Shown here: one piece after another, positions 1 through 11,018 of the stretch | Layout: the number at the start of each line of letters is the position of its first letter | How positions within the stretch are numbered: the stretch's first letter is position 1 | Source of the DNA: Euonymus europaeus | Lineage: Eukaryota; Streptophyta; Magnoliopsida; Celastrales; Celastraceae | Assembly (NCBI GenBank): GCA_963580455.1 | Contig: OY756964.1 | Coordinates: forward strand, 4,898,001-4,962,000 | Length of the DNA stretch: 64,000 nucleotides | Direction of reading: 5' to 3' | The notes under the pieces: generated by a model | Database searches by the model: none | Told to the model about the DNA's origin: nothing | The model's input: only the letters and a program-made list of their open reading frames with translations | Translations under genes and position numbers: made by a program

Positions 1-1430
1 AAAAAAATAATTGGATTTTCAATCAAGCATAACCAAAAACATTTAATTAATATGTATCATAACCTAATTGGGTATAAAGTGCAATAATAATTTGAACTTG
101 ATTAAAAAATTTACGTAAAACATGAAAAATATTGCAAAATATGTTATGGATCATAAAATAATGTTACGTAAACAAATATTTTTTAAAAAATTAAATTTGT
201 AAGTGTCATTCCTAAAAATATTATCAATTCAAAATTGGTAAAACAAACGCTACCACCTGAGTTCGAGTTCCTTAGTGACTCCAGCGCTCCAATTTTAAAA
301 GATTGGTGAGTTATTTTTTAAAAATTCATGGTCATTTAATATTATAAGCATCTTATATTCTTTTTGTTTTATATATAAATAAATATAATTTATATTTATA
401 ACTATATATAATACGAAAGTTTAGAAAATATTTATATGAGTTTTTCTGATAAAAGCTCAGCAAAAACTTTACCTTATAGCATTACACATATAAATTATTT
501 TAGGTTGATAATTAATTTTAAAAAATGAAAATATAGATATTATGTAGTGACTCTTTATTTTTCTATTGATTTTTATTCTCAACTTATTACAACAAGTCAC
601 ATATTTTGTTTGATAAAATTAAATCAACAACACAAGAAAATTAGGACTTAATAGATATTTAAATACTAAAGAGATAAATATTAAGCAATAACACCATACT
701 TCAGTCTCTCTCTTGCCATTCAATCCAAGTTCTTCTAATATCCTTGACCCGATGTATTATGTTTGAGAGAGAATATGTAATAGAGAATGTATATAATCTT
801 ATGTATTTTATTAAAATTATTATAACAATTTAATATTTGAACAATGTTATAATAAATTTAAATAATTCAAAAAGTTTACCGTGCGTAGCGCGGGTACTGT
901 ACCAGTTTATAAAAAAACTTGCTCATTCAAGTTTTGCAAATTGGCCATTGTCTCCGTTGGTCTGCATTGCAAGTTTTGCAAGGAACATAGAGGAGGTTTT
1001 AAAACTAAACAAAATGTTAAACAGAACAAGTAGAATGATTACAGAGCAACCATGTGAGTGCAATCATGGATGGGCTCTAGTCCCCTGGGTCTTGTTCTAA
1101 TTGTTTGATTTGAGCCACCCTATCGCTTTTAGATTCTCCCCTACACCTGCTTTCACGTGTGTGTCTGTAGTGTAGTCTGTACCATTTCCGATTCATAGGA
1201 TAGTATTTTAATGTCGTAGGGGTTAAATGGTCATTGGATTCTCATAATAAGTTTTCTATTCAAAATTAAGTAGACTAAATGCAATTATGACAGTAATCAA
1301 ATTTGTAAAGCATGAGAGTACATTCTAAGTTTTCATTCCCACAATTGGATTCCACTCCTATTTCACGAAAAATTAAGTCACATACTCATTTATATCATCA
1401 AAACACGTATATCAATATAGTTACATTAGC
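1..1430. other. AT-rich intergenic DNA, no gene seen
   Basis: Very AT-rich sequence without a credible coding frame. The longest open frame (837-1100, plus) shows no domain and no splice context. A short GC-rich patch near 880-897 (accgtgcgtagcgcgggt) can form a small stem and resembles motifs scattered in plant repeats. I cannot assign it to a family. Confidence 0.5.
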
Positions 1431-1435
1431 AAAAC

Positions 1436-1680
1436 ATAAATCTCTATACATTTTTCTTTTTCTCTATTAACAAATTTTCTACATCTCAAGTGTCCCTCAT
1501 TCATTTTTTAACTAAACTATATCAAAATTAATATTAAGTCTAACATTTTTACAGTCACATCAGAAAACGTAAATCTCTATACATTTTTCTCTATTAACAA
1601 AATCTTTACATCTCAAGTGTCCCTCATCAATTCTTTAGCAAAACTATACTACCAAAATTAATATTGATCCCACATCTTTT
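1436..1680. repeat. imperfect tandem repeat, about 132-bp unit, two copies
   Basis: The stretch beginning with tctctatacatttttct at 1441 recurs at about 1573. Both copies continue through a shared ctcaagtgtccctcat and an AAAATTAATATT block. The second copy runs straight into the longer duplicated segment that also occurs at 10.6 kb, so a local tandem duplication happened inside a segment that was itself copied. Confidence 0.6.
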
Positions 1681-2100
1681 ATAAAAAATCAAGCGACATA
1701 CTAATTCACATTACCAAAAAATTTATTTCAATAAAATCACATTAGAAAAAATAGACATTCTCATATATAATTCTAACATTATTATCAAAAGTTCTCATCC
1801 TACATAAAGTGATCACAACCTTCAAAATTGGAATCCAAGACAAGACAATCTCAAATCTCAAATCCCAAGTCCCAACCAATGAAATACGGATTGTCAAATT
1901 GCATGCACCTCCGTTTTCATTTTAAAGTTTTTCACTGTACTTTTAAAGGGGAGCATTTTATGGGCCGTAAAGTGTACTAGGTTTGTTGGATCTTCCCTAC
2001 ACAGCCTGGATAGGCCTATAACACAACAAAGTTGGGCTCCGGCCCATTGTATTCGGCTCAATCCAATTTGTATATATAGAGGAGTAAACGGAATCAATTC
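1606..2100. repeat. dispersed duplication, copy A (promoter-like)
   Basis: This segment matches 10608-11018 in the same orientation with small indels, roughly 80% by eye. Shared blocks include ctcaagtgtccc, tagacattctcatatat, caatctcaaatcccaagt, ttttatgggccgtaaagtgt and cacagcctggatag, then a GGCCCATTG box and a TATA-like gtatatata. TGGGCC/GGCCCA boxes plus a TATA-like tract look like a plant promoter (TCP site II elements), but no gene follows either copy. Confidence 0.65.
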
Positions 2101-2556
2101 TGCATTGATTGAATAAACATTAAATTAAATAACCCAAACTAATGATATCTCATACACATGTGACTTAGATATTTTATTGTATTCATACAGTGGAATAAAT
2201 TATTTAATTATTATAATACAATGGGTTACCATGAAATACATGTGCATGAGATACATATAATTTATGTTGAATAAAAATGGATTCGTTGAATGAAGGAGAC
2301 AAAGGTAGTTACATTGGGATAGGGGGCTGTAGTTACTAGGGAGGACAACGGATTGAGCACCGTTTTAATTAAAAAGAATATTAAAATTGTATCCACTTAA
2401 GTTATCCTATATCAAAACCGTTTAAAATTATTTAAAATTTTAAAATTGAAACTATTTACCATTAAATACCTATTTACTGTTTAACATTTTTTAAAAAAAA
2501 TAATTTTTTAAGAAACATTTATAATAATAAATAAACAATTAAACTAGTCGTTAAGT
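2101..2556. other. intergenic spacer before the CACTA element
   Basis: AT-rich sequence between duplication copy A and the left end of the CACTA element. I see no coding frame, RNA gene or clear repeat. A short inverted motif, atctcatacacatgtga near 2146 and gtgcatgagatac near 2240, could pair but belongs to no family I recognise. Confidence 0.4.
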
Positions 2557-3301
2557 GCTCACTACAAGAAACAATGTCAAGCTCGAAAATTTAATTACGA
2601 CGTTTCATAAAAAATGTCGACGATGGTTTTAAATTACGACGCTTATTTAAAAAGCGCGGTAAAAATGATTACATTCACGATGCCTTATAACAACATCGCA
2701 AATGACCTTATTTAATGGCATTTGTTTTATAACTCGCCATAAAATGAAAATATTAAATCGCGTCATTGTTTCGCGCATTGCACAAAACGACGTTTATATA
2801 CAAAGTATCATCAATTCTTCTCAACTTACACGCCGTCATAATATTTATTCACAACTACGACACTTATAAAAAGAGTCGTCGATGACATTATTTCACGACA
2901 ATGTTTTAAAAGGCGTCGGTAATTCATATAATATAACAACGATTAATAAAGCGCCGGTGTATTATAAATCCAAAATTATACCGTAGTGATTCACATCTCA
3001 TTGTTGCTTTGGTTTAAGGAGGTTTGGTTTGATTTTGGAATTGTTTATCAAGTACTTGGTCTTGTCAAGTAAAAAATTCAGTGTCAATTGTCTATCTATT
3101 TTTAAAAAAATCATTCTTTTCCCCTTGTTGCAGGACAATATGGAGGTTGTATTTGGAGTTGTGGGGACATATATGGACAAGCTAATGTATTGAAAATGTT
3201 AAGGAATTTGGGAGGAAAGGAACACCTGGAGGTTTAATTTGGAACATATTTTGATGGAAGTTTGGAACTTTGTAGCATAAATATTTTGATGGTTATGAAA
3301 T

Positions 3302-4553
3302 TGATGTGTTAAATCTCGCAAGTGCACGAATCGAATATAGTAGTATAACGAATGCAAGTACGAGGTCGAATCTCACGAGGACAAATAATAATTCACTAGG
3401 ATTACTTAACTTGACAATTAAAATAAAACTTAACAATCTTGATTTTTAAGTAATTGAGAGGAAATATTGGGATAATGATTTCACCACACAATCGGACTAT
3501 GAGTAACCACTATCAAATATAGATATCCAATTCCAGTTCAAAGGTTGATTCTTTTCTTAAATATGTTGGTTCGTTCGATCGCGGTGCCAACACGTATCAC
3601 TAACAAATGTTAATCCTGTTCGATCGCAGTTGTTAACACAAGACTAATGACCCATTAAGTTCTAAAGAACTATAACAACCAATTAATTATTTAATCCGTG
3701 ATCTCAGATTCGACAATTAATTTCCTCAATCTCAATTCCACTAAGACATGTGAATTCGGATCGTTCCTTAATCTTAGCTAGGTTAGTTTATCAGCATACT
3801 CAAATGGTGATCAAACATCTAAATACACTACAAACTCATAAGCATAGAGATTAAAGACAAGAACTATAAACTGAATTTGTATAACAATAACTATTAACTC
3901 ATAATCCTCAATATGGGTTACATCACAATCCCAATAGAAAAGCTTTAGTTACAAACCATGTTCAAGAAAGAAGGAAAATAATGAACTAGAGTAGAAGAAG
4001 AAAACCCCCTTCAATGGATGGAAAGATCTCTTGAAGCTTTCTTGGAAGATCTTGAAGAAGAAGAAGAAGAATAACCCAAAAGCTGCTCCTTTCTTCTCTC
4101 TTGCGTCCAAGCTTTCTCTCCCTTGTGGTGTTGGTGTACTTCTTGGAATGATGGCCACACCATATAAAAACAATATCTAACCATAACTTTTCACTTACTT
4201 TTCATAAATATCTGTAACTTACTATTTTTAGTAAGTTGCAGATATTTAAAGTTTGCAGATATTTGTCATTTTCGCCCAGTAATGCTCGAGCGGTCTCAGG
4301 TGCTCGAGCGTGTCATCAGTAGAAAAGTCACTGGTTTGTACAGGCAGTTTTAGCCCGCTAGAGCGTGCTCCAGCGCTTGAGCGCTTCTTCTACGTCAGAA
4401 TCCCAGTTTTACTGATTTTGCAACACTTTGAGACATATCTCCTGAAATTCAAAACATCAAAGATTCTCATAGAAAATGTACTCATTCCATCCATTTATAG
4501 ACAATAACATATGGAAATTAAAGCACTAAAATGAATACAAAATGGATAGATCA
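3302..4553 (-). repeat. 3' LTR of the retrotransposon (left copy)
   Basis: This 1,252-bp LTR begins TGATGTG and ends GGATAGATCA on the plus strand, giving TG...CA ends in either orientation. It carries 23 bp around 4497-4520 that the other LTR lacks. An AAG-rich block near 4052-4075 makes short antisense frames with phenylalanine runs, which are not genes. Confidence 0.9.
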
Positions 4554-4575
4554 ACACCCCCCACACTTATTTTCT
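4554..4575 (-). promoter_or_regulatory. polypurine tract (plus-strand primer) of the retrotransposon
   Basis: Just inside the left LTR the minus strand reads AAGTGTGGGGGGTGT, a purine-rich run directly abutting the LTR. This is where a polypurine tract should lie for an element transcribed on the minus strand. Confidence 0.7.
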
Positions 4576-6329
4576 TTTCGTCCTCGAGGGGAATCAAAAT
4601 CAAACATAGCTAAAATAAATGTGACAACAATTAACTCACTCTCGCAGGAATCGCGGATGCATTTAGCTTATGCAACAAGCCGTTAAACCCCTAGGTGTCC
4701 CTAGTGGACGAGTGTTGTCTCGTGAGGGTTTACCAAAACGATACCCACAAACATTCAAAACATTGCTTCATCAAGTATCACACTACAAAAGCATTGTGAA
4801 TTCACCCATAAAAGTACATACATCAACAATCCCAACTGAAAGAACTCCACAAGCACCAAGTAAACAAATCTAATCAAGTCTCATGCTATCCGTTCCATAT
4901 GTCAAGTTACTATTCCATTAAGTGCATAACAGAAACGCAAGAACATGTGGCTTCCAAATGATCAAAGCATAAACACAACAATATCTCTAGAATTTTCAAA
5001 AATAATTGAATATGATATATTGGCTTTCTTTTTTTTTCTTTTTTTTTTGGAACAAGCAATGATTTATTTAACACGACTTTAAATGTTCAGTCCTTTTTAA
5101 CTTTCAATGTGACCCATGTAACGAGCTTTCAAATCAGCGATCCCCAAGCTAGTTGGCCCAAGGTGCCGGGTGTTGAAACACCCTAAAGAACCTACTTGCT
5201 CGAGTCACAACGATTCAGGACCTACACACCACAAGTACATATCCAAGAAAGATAATAGCAAGATGCTTTAATATGGACATTGGTACTCAAAGCCTTGAAT
5301 GTGTTATAAATATTTTTCTTTTCTTTTCATCAATTTTTCAATTGCTTTTTTTCTTTTTCTTTTTTTTTCCTTTCATGCCAAAATATCAATATTCAACAAA
5401 AATTCCAATGCATCTAGAGATAATTGTACGTGTTCAAGAATGTCACAAATTGCATACCCCACGATACATGTCTTCCTATGCAAGTGACACCATTTAAAAT
5501 TTATAGAACAGATAAGATAAGACCCAAAGTCGAAAAGAATACAAGGGATATGTGTTCTTACTTTAGGACTGACAATGCACAAGACATAAGAATGGGTGCC
5601 AACACAATACTTAAGTACGATAAAAATTTAGCAATTCACATATTTTTTTTTATTAATAGGAAAACACACAACATACTAAAAAAAATAATATAATAATCCC
5701 CACACCCCCACACAAAATATCGCAGTGTCCTCAATGTGACAAAATAAGAAAAATTAAAACTGCAAGTAAAAATTGGGGAAAACACAACCTGAAATGTGAA
5801 GACTCCTCAAAGATCGGGGGATGAATTTGGGATTGGTGGCATGGGCCTTACTCATAATCATGGTGCTGCAGTGTCATGCAGTGTGACAGTGATGCTAGAG
5901 TGTATTGTGCCGCTGGAGCATGACAGCAATTCAACAAATCTGTTTTAGAGCACAAAATCTCCCTCCACTTTGATCAAGACGAGATTAAAAATAGACATAT
6001 TTAATGACAATACACATGCACAAAAATAAAATCACACGAGCATTTAAAACAAAATTACCAAGTTGGGTTGCCTCCCAACAAGCGCTTTATTTATAGTCTT
6101 GGCTAGACTTATTGGTGCACATTCACCCGGGATCCTTGACAGTGGTGACAAATACTCCACGTGATGGTTCCATGAGGTTGACGTTGGGTGGAGTGTTTGA
6201 GATACTTTGAACATTGGTCTTTACTCTCTCATCAGCATTTGGAATTTTTCTCTTCCTTCTCCTCTTCCTTTTCTTTCTCCTCTTCCTTTTCTTTCTCCTC
6301 TTCCTCTTGGAGATTTTAGAGCTGAATTC
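4576..6329 (-). other. non-coding 3' interior of the retrotransposon
   Basis: About 1.75 kb between the gag-protease stop and the polypurine tract, where an autonomous element would carry RT, RNase H and integrase. I find no such motifs on either strand. It contains poly-T/A tracts (5026-5050, 5340-5370), the conserved-looking GGGTTGCCTCCCAACAAGCG block near 6064, and a CTCCTT-type repeat at 6245-6305 that would read as Glu/Lys on the minus strand beyond the stop codon. Confidence 0.6.
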
Positions 6330-8405
6330 TTACAGTTCAACATCTTCTTGGAGAACAAATTTCTGATCTCCATGCTTAATTTTTGTGTTTTGGGCCAAGC
6401 ATGCCTTAAGTGGATCTTCTAGAATGACGATGTCTATTGTATCCAATTGGAAGCACGATTGAGATGTCACTCCAAATTGCGGTTTTTGAAAGACATTCAA
6501 TGTTATCTCTTTGTCTGCTTCTCGCAGAGTAAGTTTCCCTTCCTCTACATCAATCAATGCTCGCCCAGTTCTCAGAAAAGGTCGACCCAGAATAATTGGA
6601 GAATATGTGTCTTTCTCCATATCTAAAATCACAAAATCTGCAGGAAAAATTAATGTACCCACTTGAACTAGAATATCTTCTACAATACCTTTCAGATGTC
6701 GTTTTGAACGATCGGCAAGCTCAAGGAATATTGTAGTTATCTTGATCCCTTCTATCCCAAGCTCCTTGTAAACTGAAAATGGCATCAAATTGATGCTTGC
6801 TCCAAGGTCTAACATGGCACGTCCAAATTTCTTGCTCACAATAGTAATGGGAATGTCAAAACTTCCCGGATCGGTTAGTTTTGGCGGAAGTTTAAGCTTG
6901 ACGGCATCAACTTGTTTGTTTAGCTTAAGACGACCCGGAAATGGAATGGGTGGTATATATGGTTTGAGCATTGGTTCATCCTTGGATTGAGTTGTAGGTA
7001 GAAATGACTCCTCTTTTTCTTTGTCATCAAATTGCTCAATTGAACCTACATCCACGATATCAACACAAACATCAACATTATTTATTACCGTACCTCCACC
7101 AATGTAGATGGCATTTGCATGTTCAATGTTCTTTGGGTTGATGACAGTTTGACTTGGGAATTTTCCAGCTTCTCTTTGACTAAGAGTTTCAGCAATCTGT
7201 CCCACTTGAGCTTCAAGTTTCTGATGCCCAATAGCAAGTTGTCTCACTAAATCCTCCAATGAAGTTGAAGAAGATGCTTGGGTAGGAGGTACAAGAGCCT
7301 GTGGATTCTGCACATTTTGTGGATTTTTCCAGCTGAAATTTGGATGCATCCTGGATCCTGGGTTGTAATAGTTTGAGTGAGGATCAAATCGAGGATTCTG
7401 GTTATAAGTATTCATCATGTTTGCCTGTTCTTGCACAAACTCAGGGAAATCCACTCCTTGAGGACACACAATGGTTGCATGGCCTGGAACTTCACATATA
7501 GCACACACTTCCTGAGACGGTGCTCTCCCATGTATTGCAAGGAGTGCATCCAACTTGTTGGAAAGTGCGTTGACCTGCGATTTGGACACAAATGAATTAG
7601 GAGAAGTGATCTCACTAATATTAGTTTTCTTACCTCTAATATCTGAGTGTTGTGTTTCAATTGCAAGGGTGTCAAACAATGTTTGACACTCGGTTGGCGT
7701 CATGTTCCGGATGGATCCTCCTGCATAATTGTTAACTGAAGCTTTACAAGAAACAGTTAGTGCCTTATAGAAAATCTGCATCAACACTATATTAGGCAAA
7801 GCATTGTGGGGACATTGACTCAATAGGTTGTTAAACCTCTCCCTAGCCTCAGAAAAAGACTCATCAAATTGTTGCTCAAATTGCATAATTTTATCTCTAA
7901 GTGCATCCGTTTTCTGAGTTGAGAAAAATTTCTCCAAAAATTTATTTTGTACCTCAGTCCAACTATTGAGTGATCCCGGTCTGAGATTGTTGAGCCACAT
8001 CTTTGCCTTATCTTTCATAGTGTAAGGAAAGATCTTCATTCTAAGATGCTCCTCAGTCACTCCTGTAACTAAAGGCATGCTAGAAACCATGTTAAATATT
8101 TCACGAATGTGACTCAATGGATCTTCAGAACTTAAACCATGAAATGAAGGCATCATATTAAAATGTATGGTTTTAAGTTCGTAATTTCTAGCAGCTATAG
8201 GAAGAGTGATACATGATGGTGAGGTTGGAATTGTGGGGATGTCAAGATCCCCTATCGTCGTCTCAACTGGTACAACAGCCATCTTCTCCTCTTCAAGTTT
8301 GGAGATTGATTCCAACTTTAACAACGAGCTTTTCTGTCTTAGAAGGCTTTCTATGTCGTCTATCACTGGTAGCAATTCGCCTTCCAAAGAACGTCGCCCT
8401 TGCAT
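6330..8405 (-). CDS. retrotransposon gag-protease protein
   Basis: The frame encodes 691 residues from an ATG at 8403-8405 to a TAA at 6330-6332. Residues about 120-215 look like a plant retrotransposon gag domain (KMWLNNLRPGSLNSW, then EKFF and the FNNLL region). A CCHC zinc knuckle lies at 301-314 (C-x2-C-x4-H-x4-C). Residues about 500-625 resemble a retropepsin-like aspartic protease: MLDLGASINLMP at 531-542 holds the catalytic Asp in a DLGAS context rather than the usual DTG/DSG, and IILGRPFLRTG at 604-614 is the later flap/core motif. The frame is uninterrupted and stops before any polymerase region. It likely makes capsid and protease while relying on reverse transcriptase and integrase from another element. 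Confidence 0.85.
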   Translation of the reverse strand: MQGRRSLEGELLPVIDDIESLLRQKSSLLKLESISKLEEEKMAVVPVETTIGDLDIPTIPTSPSCITLPIAARNYELKTIHFNMMPSFHGLSSEDPLSHIREIFNMVSSMPLVTGVTEEHLRMKIFPYTMKDKAKMWLNNLRPGSLNSWTEVQNKFLEKFFSTQKTDALRDKIMQFEQQFDESFSEARERFNNLLSQCPHNALPNIVLMQIFYKALTVSCKASVNNYAGGSIRNMTPTECQTLFDTLAIETQHSDIRGKKTNISEITSPNSFVSKSQVNALSNKLDALLAIHGRAPSQEVCAICEVPGHATIVCPQGVDFPEFVQEQANMMNTYNQNPRFDPHSNYYNPGSRMHPNFSWKNPQNVQNPQALVPPTQASSSTSLEDLVRQLAIGHQKLEAQVGQIAETLSQREAGKFPSQTVINPKNIEHANAIYIGGGTVINNVDVCVDIVDVGSIEQFDDKEKEESFLPTTQSKDEPMLKPYIPPIPFPGRLKLNKQVDAVKLKLPPKLTDPGSFDIPITIVSKKFGRAMLDLGASINLMPFSVYKELGIEGIKITTIFLELADRSKRHLKGIVEDILVQVGTLIFPADFVILDMEKDTYSPIILGRPFLRTGRALIDVEEGKLTLREADKEITLNVFQKPQFGVTSQSCFQLDTIDIVILEDPLKACLAQNTKIKHGDQKFVLQEDVEL

Positions 8406-8519
8406 ACAACCTGAAAATTAAGAGAACAACAAAAATTTAGGACTGATTTTTTTTCTTTACTATTCAAAAGCAAGTAAATTAAATGAAAAAGCTAAGCAAC
8501 CGGCTAGAACTATTACTAG

Positions 8520-8537
8520 TCCCCGGCAACGGCGCCA
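8520..8537 (-). promoter_or_regulatory. primer binding site, complementary to tRNA-Asp
   Basis: The plus strand reads TCCCCGGCAACGGCGCCA, identical to the 3' end of plant cytosolic tRNA-Asp(GUC) including CCA as I know it, so the minus strand can anneal to that tRNA. It sits 6 bp from the 5' LTR end at 8544, and fixes the element's orientation. It is not a tRNA gene: the rest of the cloverleaf is absent. Confidence 0.85.
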
Positions 8538-8543
8538 AAAACT

Positions 8544-9772
8544 TGATGTGTTAAATCTCGCAAGTGCACGAATCGAATATAGTAGTATAACGAATGCAAG
8601 TACGAGGTCCAATCCCACGAGGACAAATAATAATTCACTAGGATTACTTAACTTGACAATTAAAATAAAACTTAACAATCTTGATTTTTAAGTAATTGAG
8701 AGGAAATATTGGGATAATGATTTCACCACACAATCGGACTATGAGTAACCACTATCAAATATAGATATCCAATTCCAGTTCAAAGGTTGATTCTTTTCTT
8801 AAATATGTTGGTTCGTTCGATCGCGGTGCCAACACGTATCACTAACAAATGTTAATCCTGTTCGATCGCGGTTGTTAACACAAGACTAATGACCCATTAA
8901 GTTCTAAAGAACTATAACAACCAATTAATTATCTAATCCGTGATCTCATATTCGACAATTAATTTCCTCAATCTCAATTCCACTAAGACATGTGAATTCG
9001 GTTCGTTCCTTAATCTTAGCTAGGTTAGTTTATCAGCATACTCAAATGGTGATCAAACATCTAAATACACTACAAACTCATAAGCATAGAGATTAAAGAC
9101 AAGAACTATAAACTGAATTTGTATAATAATAACTATTAACTCATAATCCTCAATATGGGTTACATCACAATCCCAATAGAAAAGCTTTAGTTACAAACCA
9201 TGTTCAAGAAAGAAGGAAAATAATGAACTAGAGTAGAAGAAGAAAACCCCCTTCAATGGATGGAAAGATCTCTTGAAGCTTTCTTGGAAGATCTTGAAGA
9301 AGAAGAAGAAGAATAACCCAAAAGCTGCTCCTTTCTTCTCTCTTGCGTCCAAGCTTTCTCTCCCTTGTGGTGTTGGTGTACTTCTTGGAATGGTGGCCAC
9401 ACCATATAAAAACAATATCTAACCATAACTTTTCACTTACTTTTCATAAATATCTGTAACTTACTATTTTTAGTAAGTTGCAGATATTTAAAGTTTGCAG
9501 ATATTTGTCATTTTCGCCCAGTAATGCTCGAGCGGTCTCAGGTGCTCGAGCGTGTCATCAGTAGAAAAGTCACTGGTTTGTACAGGCAGTTTTAGCCCGC
9601 TAGAGCGTGCTCCAGCGCTTGAGCGCTTCTTCTACGTCAGAATCCCAGTTTTACTGATTTTGCAACACTTTGAGACATATCTTCTGAAATTCAAAACATC
9701 AAAGATTCTCATAGAAAATGTACTCATTCCATCCATTTAAAGCACTAAAATGAGTACAAAATGGATAGATCA
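8544..9772 (-). repeat. 5' LTR of the retrotransposon (right copy)
   Basis: This 1,229-bp LTR is near-identical to 3302-4553 but lacks 23 bp (left copy CATTTATAGACAATAAC... versus right copy CATTTAAAGCAC). It is adjacent to the primer binding site and so is the transcription-driving copy. Confidence 0.9.
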
Positions 9773-10329
9773 GAAATCTATTTAATGGTTTCGAAAGTTG
9801 CATATTTTTTGGGCTGATTATTTTTTTAAATATGGTCAACATTAAATAAATATTTTTTTTACTGACTTTATTTATACCGGCCCTTCTAAAACGTCGTAAA
9901 ATTAAAAATGGATTTCAATTTCTAAATTATACGGCGCTTATTAGCGTCGTAAATAAGCATCTAATTACAATGCTTCTTTAAGCGCTGTAAAATAAAAAAC
10001 GTCACTTTAATTGGAAACATATTGCACCTTATGAAAACTTATTTATGACTTAAGACGCTTGTGCTGCGTTATTTAAAGCGCCATTAGATACTAATTACGA
10101 TGCTTTATAAGCGCTGAAGCTGAGTGCTTTCTTGTATTGACTCCAATTATTTTATTCAAGTTAGGGATTCAAATATTTTACTAACATATTTGCTAATATT
10201 TTTTAAAATCTTCTTATAATTGAGTATATGGTCGGGTTTTGGATGGTTTCAGTTAGGGTACCTTAATCATTTATTAATCGATTTAGGTAGCCTAAACCTG
10301 GCATCAAAAAATAAAAACCAACCCAAAAA

Positions 10330-10575
10330 CCTTGATGAATTTCAAATAAAAATAAAAATAATTTTCAAACCCACTAGGATCGATTTTCATATTTTAAATG
10401 GATCTGGTAGCCTGTGAATAGTGTATGGGTTGTTTTTTTTTTTGCCATCCCTAATAGTTACTCTACGCGTAATTACCTCCCAAATGAAGGTTTTTATTAG
10501 ATTTATTCTATGCATTTGAATATTTTAGTGTTTTTAATATTATCGTATAATTGATTTTGAATTAAAAAAATCGTA
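10330..10575. repeat. dispersed direct repeat, copy 1
   Basis: About 245 bp recurs at 11886-12128 in the same orientation at roughly 85% identity by eye. Shared blocks are ctaggatcgattt, tttgccatccct, ttacctcccaaatgaaggtt and ttatcgtataattgatttt. No coding capacity. It immediately follows the right flank of the CACTA element. Confidence 0.7.
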
Positions 10576-10607
10576 AACCCCAAATCTTATATCCTGACCC
10601 CTAAATC

Positions 10608-11018
10608 TTTCCATTTCAAGTGTCCCCCATCCATTTTATAACAAAATTACACTAAAATTAATATTAGATCACACATCTTTTATAAAAGGTCACTTCTTCC
10701 AACAAAAGCACATCAACAAAAATAAAAAATAGACATTCTCATATATTATTCAGTTTCATTATCAAGAATCTCATTATACAAATCCTAATCAGAAAATTCA
10801 AAATTGGAATACAAGACAATCTCAAATCCCAAGTCTCAACCAATGAAACAATGATTTTCAGTGTGCTTTTAAAGGGACCATTTTATGGGCCGTAAAGTGT
10901 ATTTGTTGGATCTTCCTACACAGCCTGGATAGGGCCATAACACACGAATTGGGTTCTGGCCCATTGAATTCTACCGCAATCATATTTGTATATATGGAGG
11001 GAGTAGATGGAAACAATT
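10608..11018. repeat. dispersed duplication, copy B (promoter-like)
   Basis: Second copy of the segment at 1606-2100, shorter by several deletions. It keeps the TTTTATGGGCCGTAAAGTGT box, CACAGCCTGGATAG, a GGCCCATTG box and a TATA-like gtatatatgg. No gene follows. Confidence 0.65.

Larger units (their letters stand above)
3302..9772 (-). mobile_element. non-autonomous LTR retrotransposon (gag-protease only), Ty3/gypsy-like
   Basis: Two direct LTRs (3302-4553 and 8544-9772) flank a 3,990-bp interior, and the element is bounded by a perfect 5-bp duplication GAAAT (3297-3301 and 9773-9777). It reads on the minus strand: the 5' LTR is the right copy, the primer binding site is at 8520-8537, and the polypurine tract lies beside the left LTR. 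The interior holds one gag-protease frame (6330-8405). No reverse transcriptase, RNase H or integrase motif is visible. The LTRs differ by about ten substitutions that I count by eye plus one 23-bp indel, pointing to a fairly recent insertion. The tRNA-Asp primer and the downstream GGGAGGCAACCC-type spacer (about 6065-6080) resemble plant Athila/Tat-type Ty3 elements. Confidence 0.9.
2560..10139. mobile_element. CACTA (En/Spm) element, non-autonomous, split by a nested LTR retrotransposon
   Basis: The left end reads CACTACAAGAAA at 2560 and the right end TTTCTTGTATTG at 10128-10139, its reverse complement with one mismatch; CACTACAAGAAA is the classic plant CACTA terminus. Both subterminal zones (2590-2960 and 9880-10120) are packed with degenerate ACGACG/GCGCTT/CGTCGT motifs in both orientations, as expected of transposase-binding subterminal repeats. 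The 3-bp flanks are gct (left) and act (right), a target duplication with one change. Without the retrotransposon the element is only about 1.1 kb, so it lacked transposase genes and depended on a partner. A transcript-like central stretch (3000-3300) shows no recognisable TNP domain. Confidence 0.8.

Noticed and set aside
837..1100. 87-codon frame in the first kilobase
   Set aside because: AT-rich, no domain, no splice or promoter context. Consistent with chance.
3949..4173. Minus-strand frames in both LTRs (also 9191-9415) with a phenylalanine run
   Set aside because: They are antisense of an AAG repeat inside the LTRs and are identical because the LTRs are. No gene evidence.
8519..8540. 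tRNA-Asp-like sequence
   Set aside because: Only the 3' 18 nt of the tRNA match, exactly beside the LTR. This is a primer binding site, not a tRNA gene.
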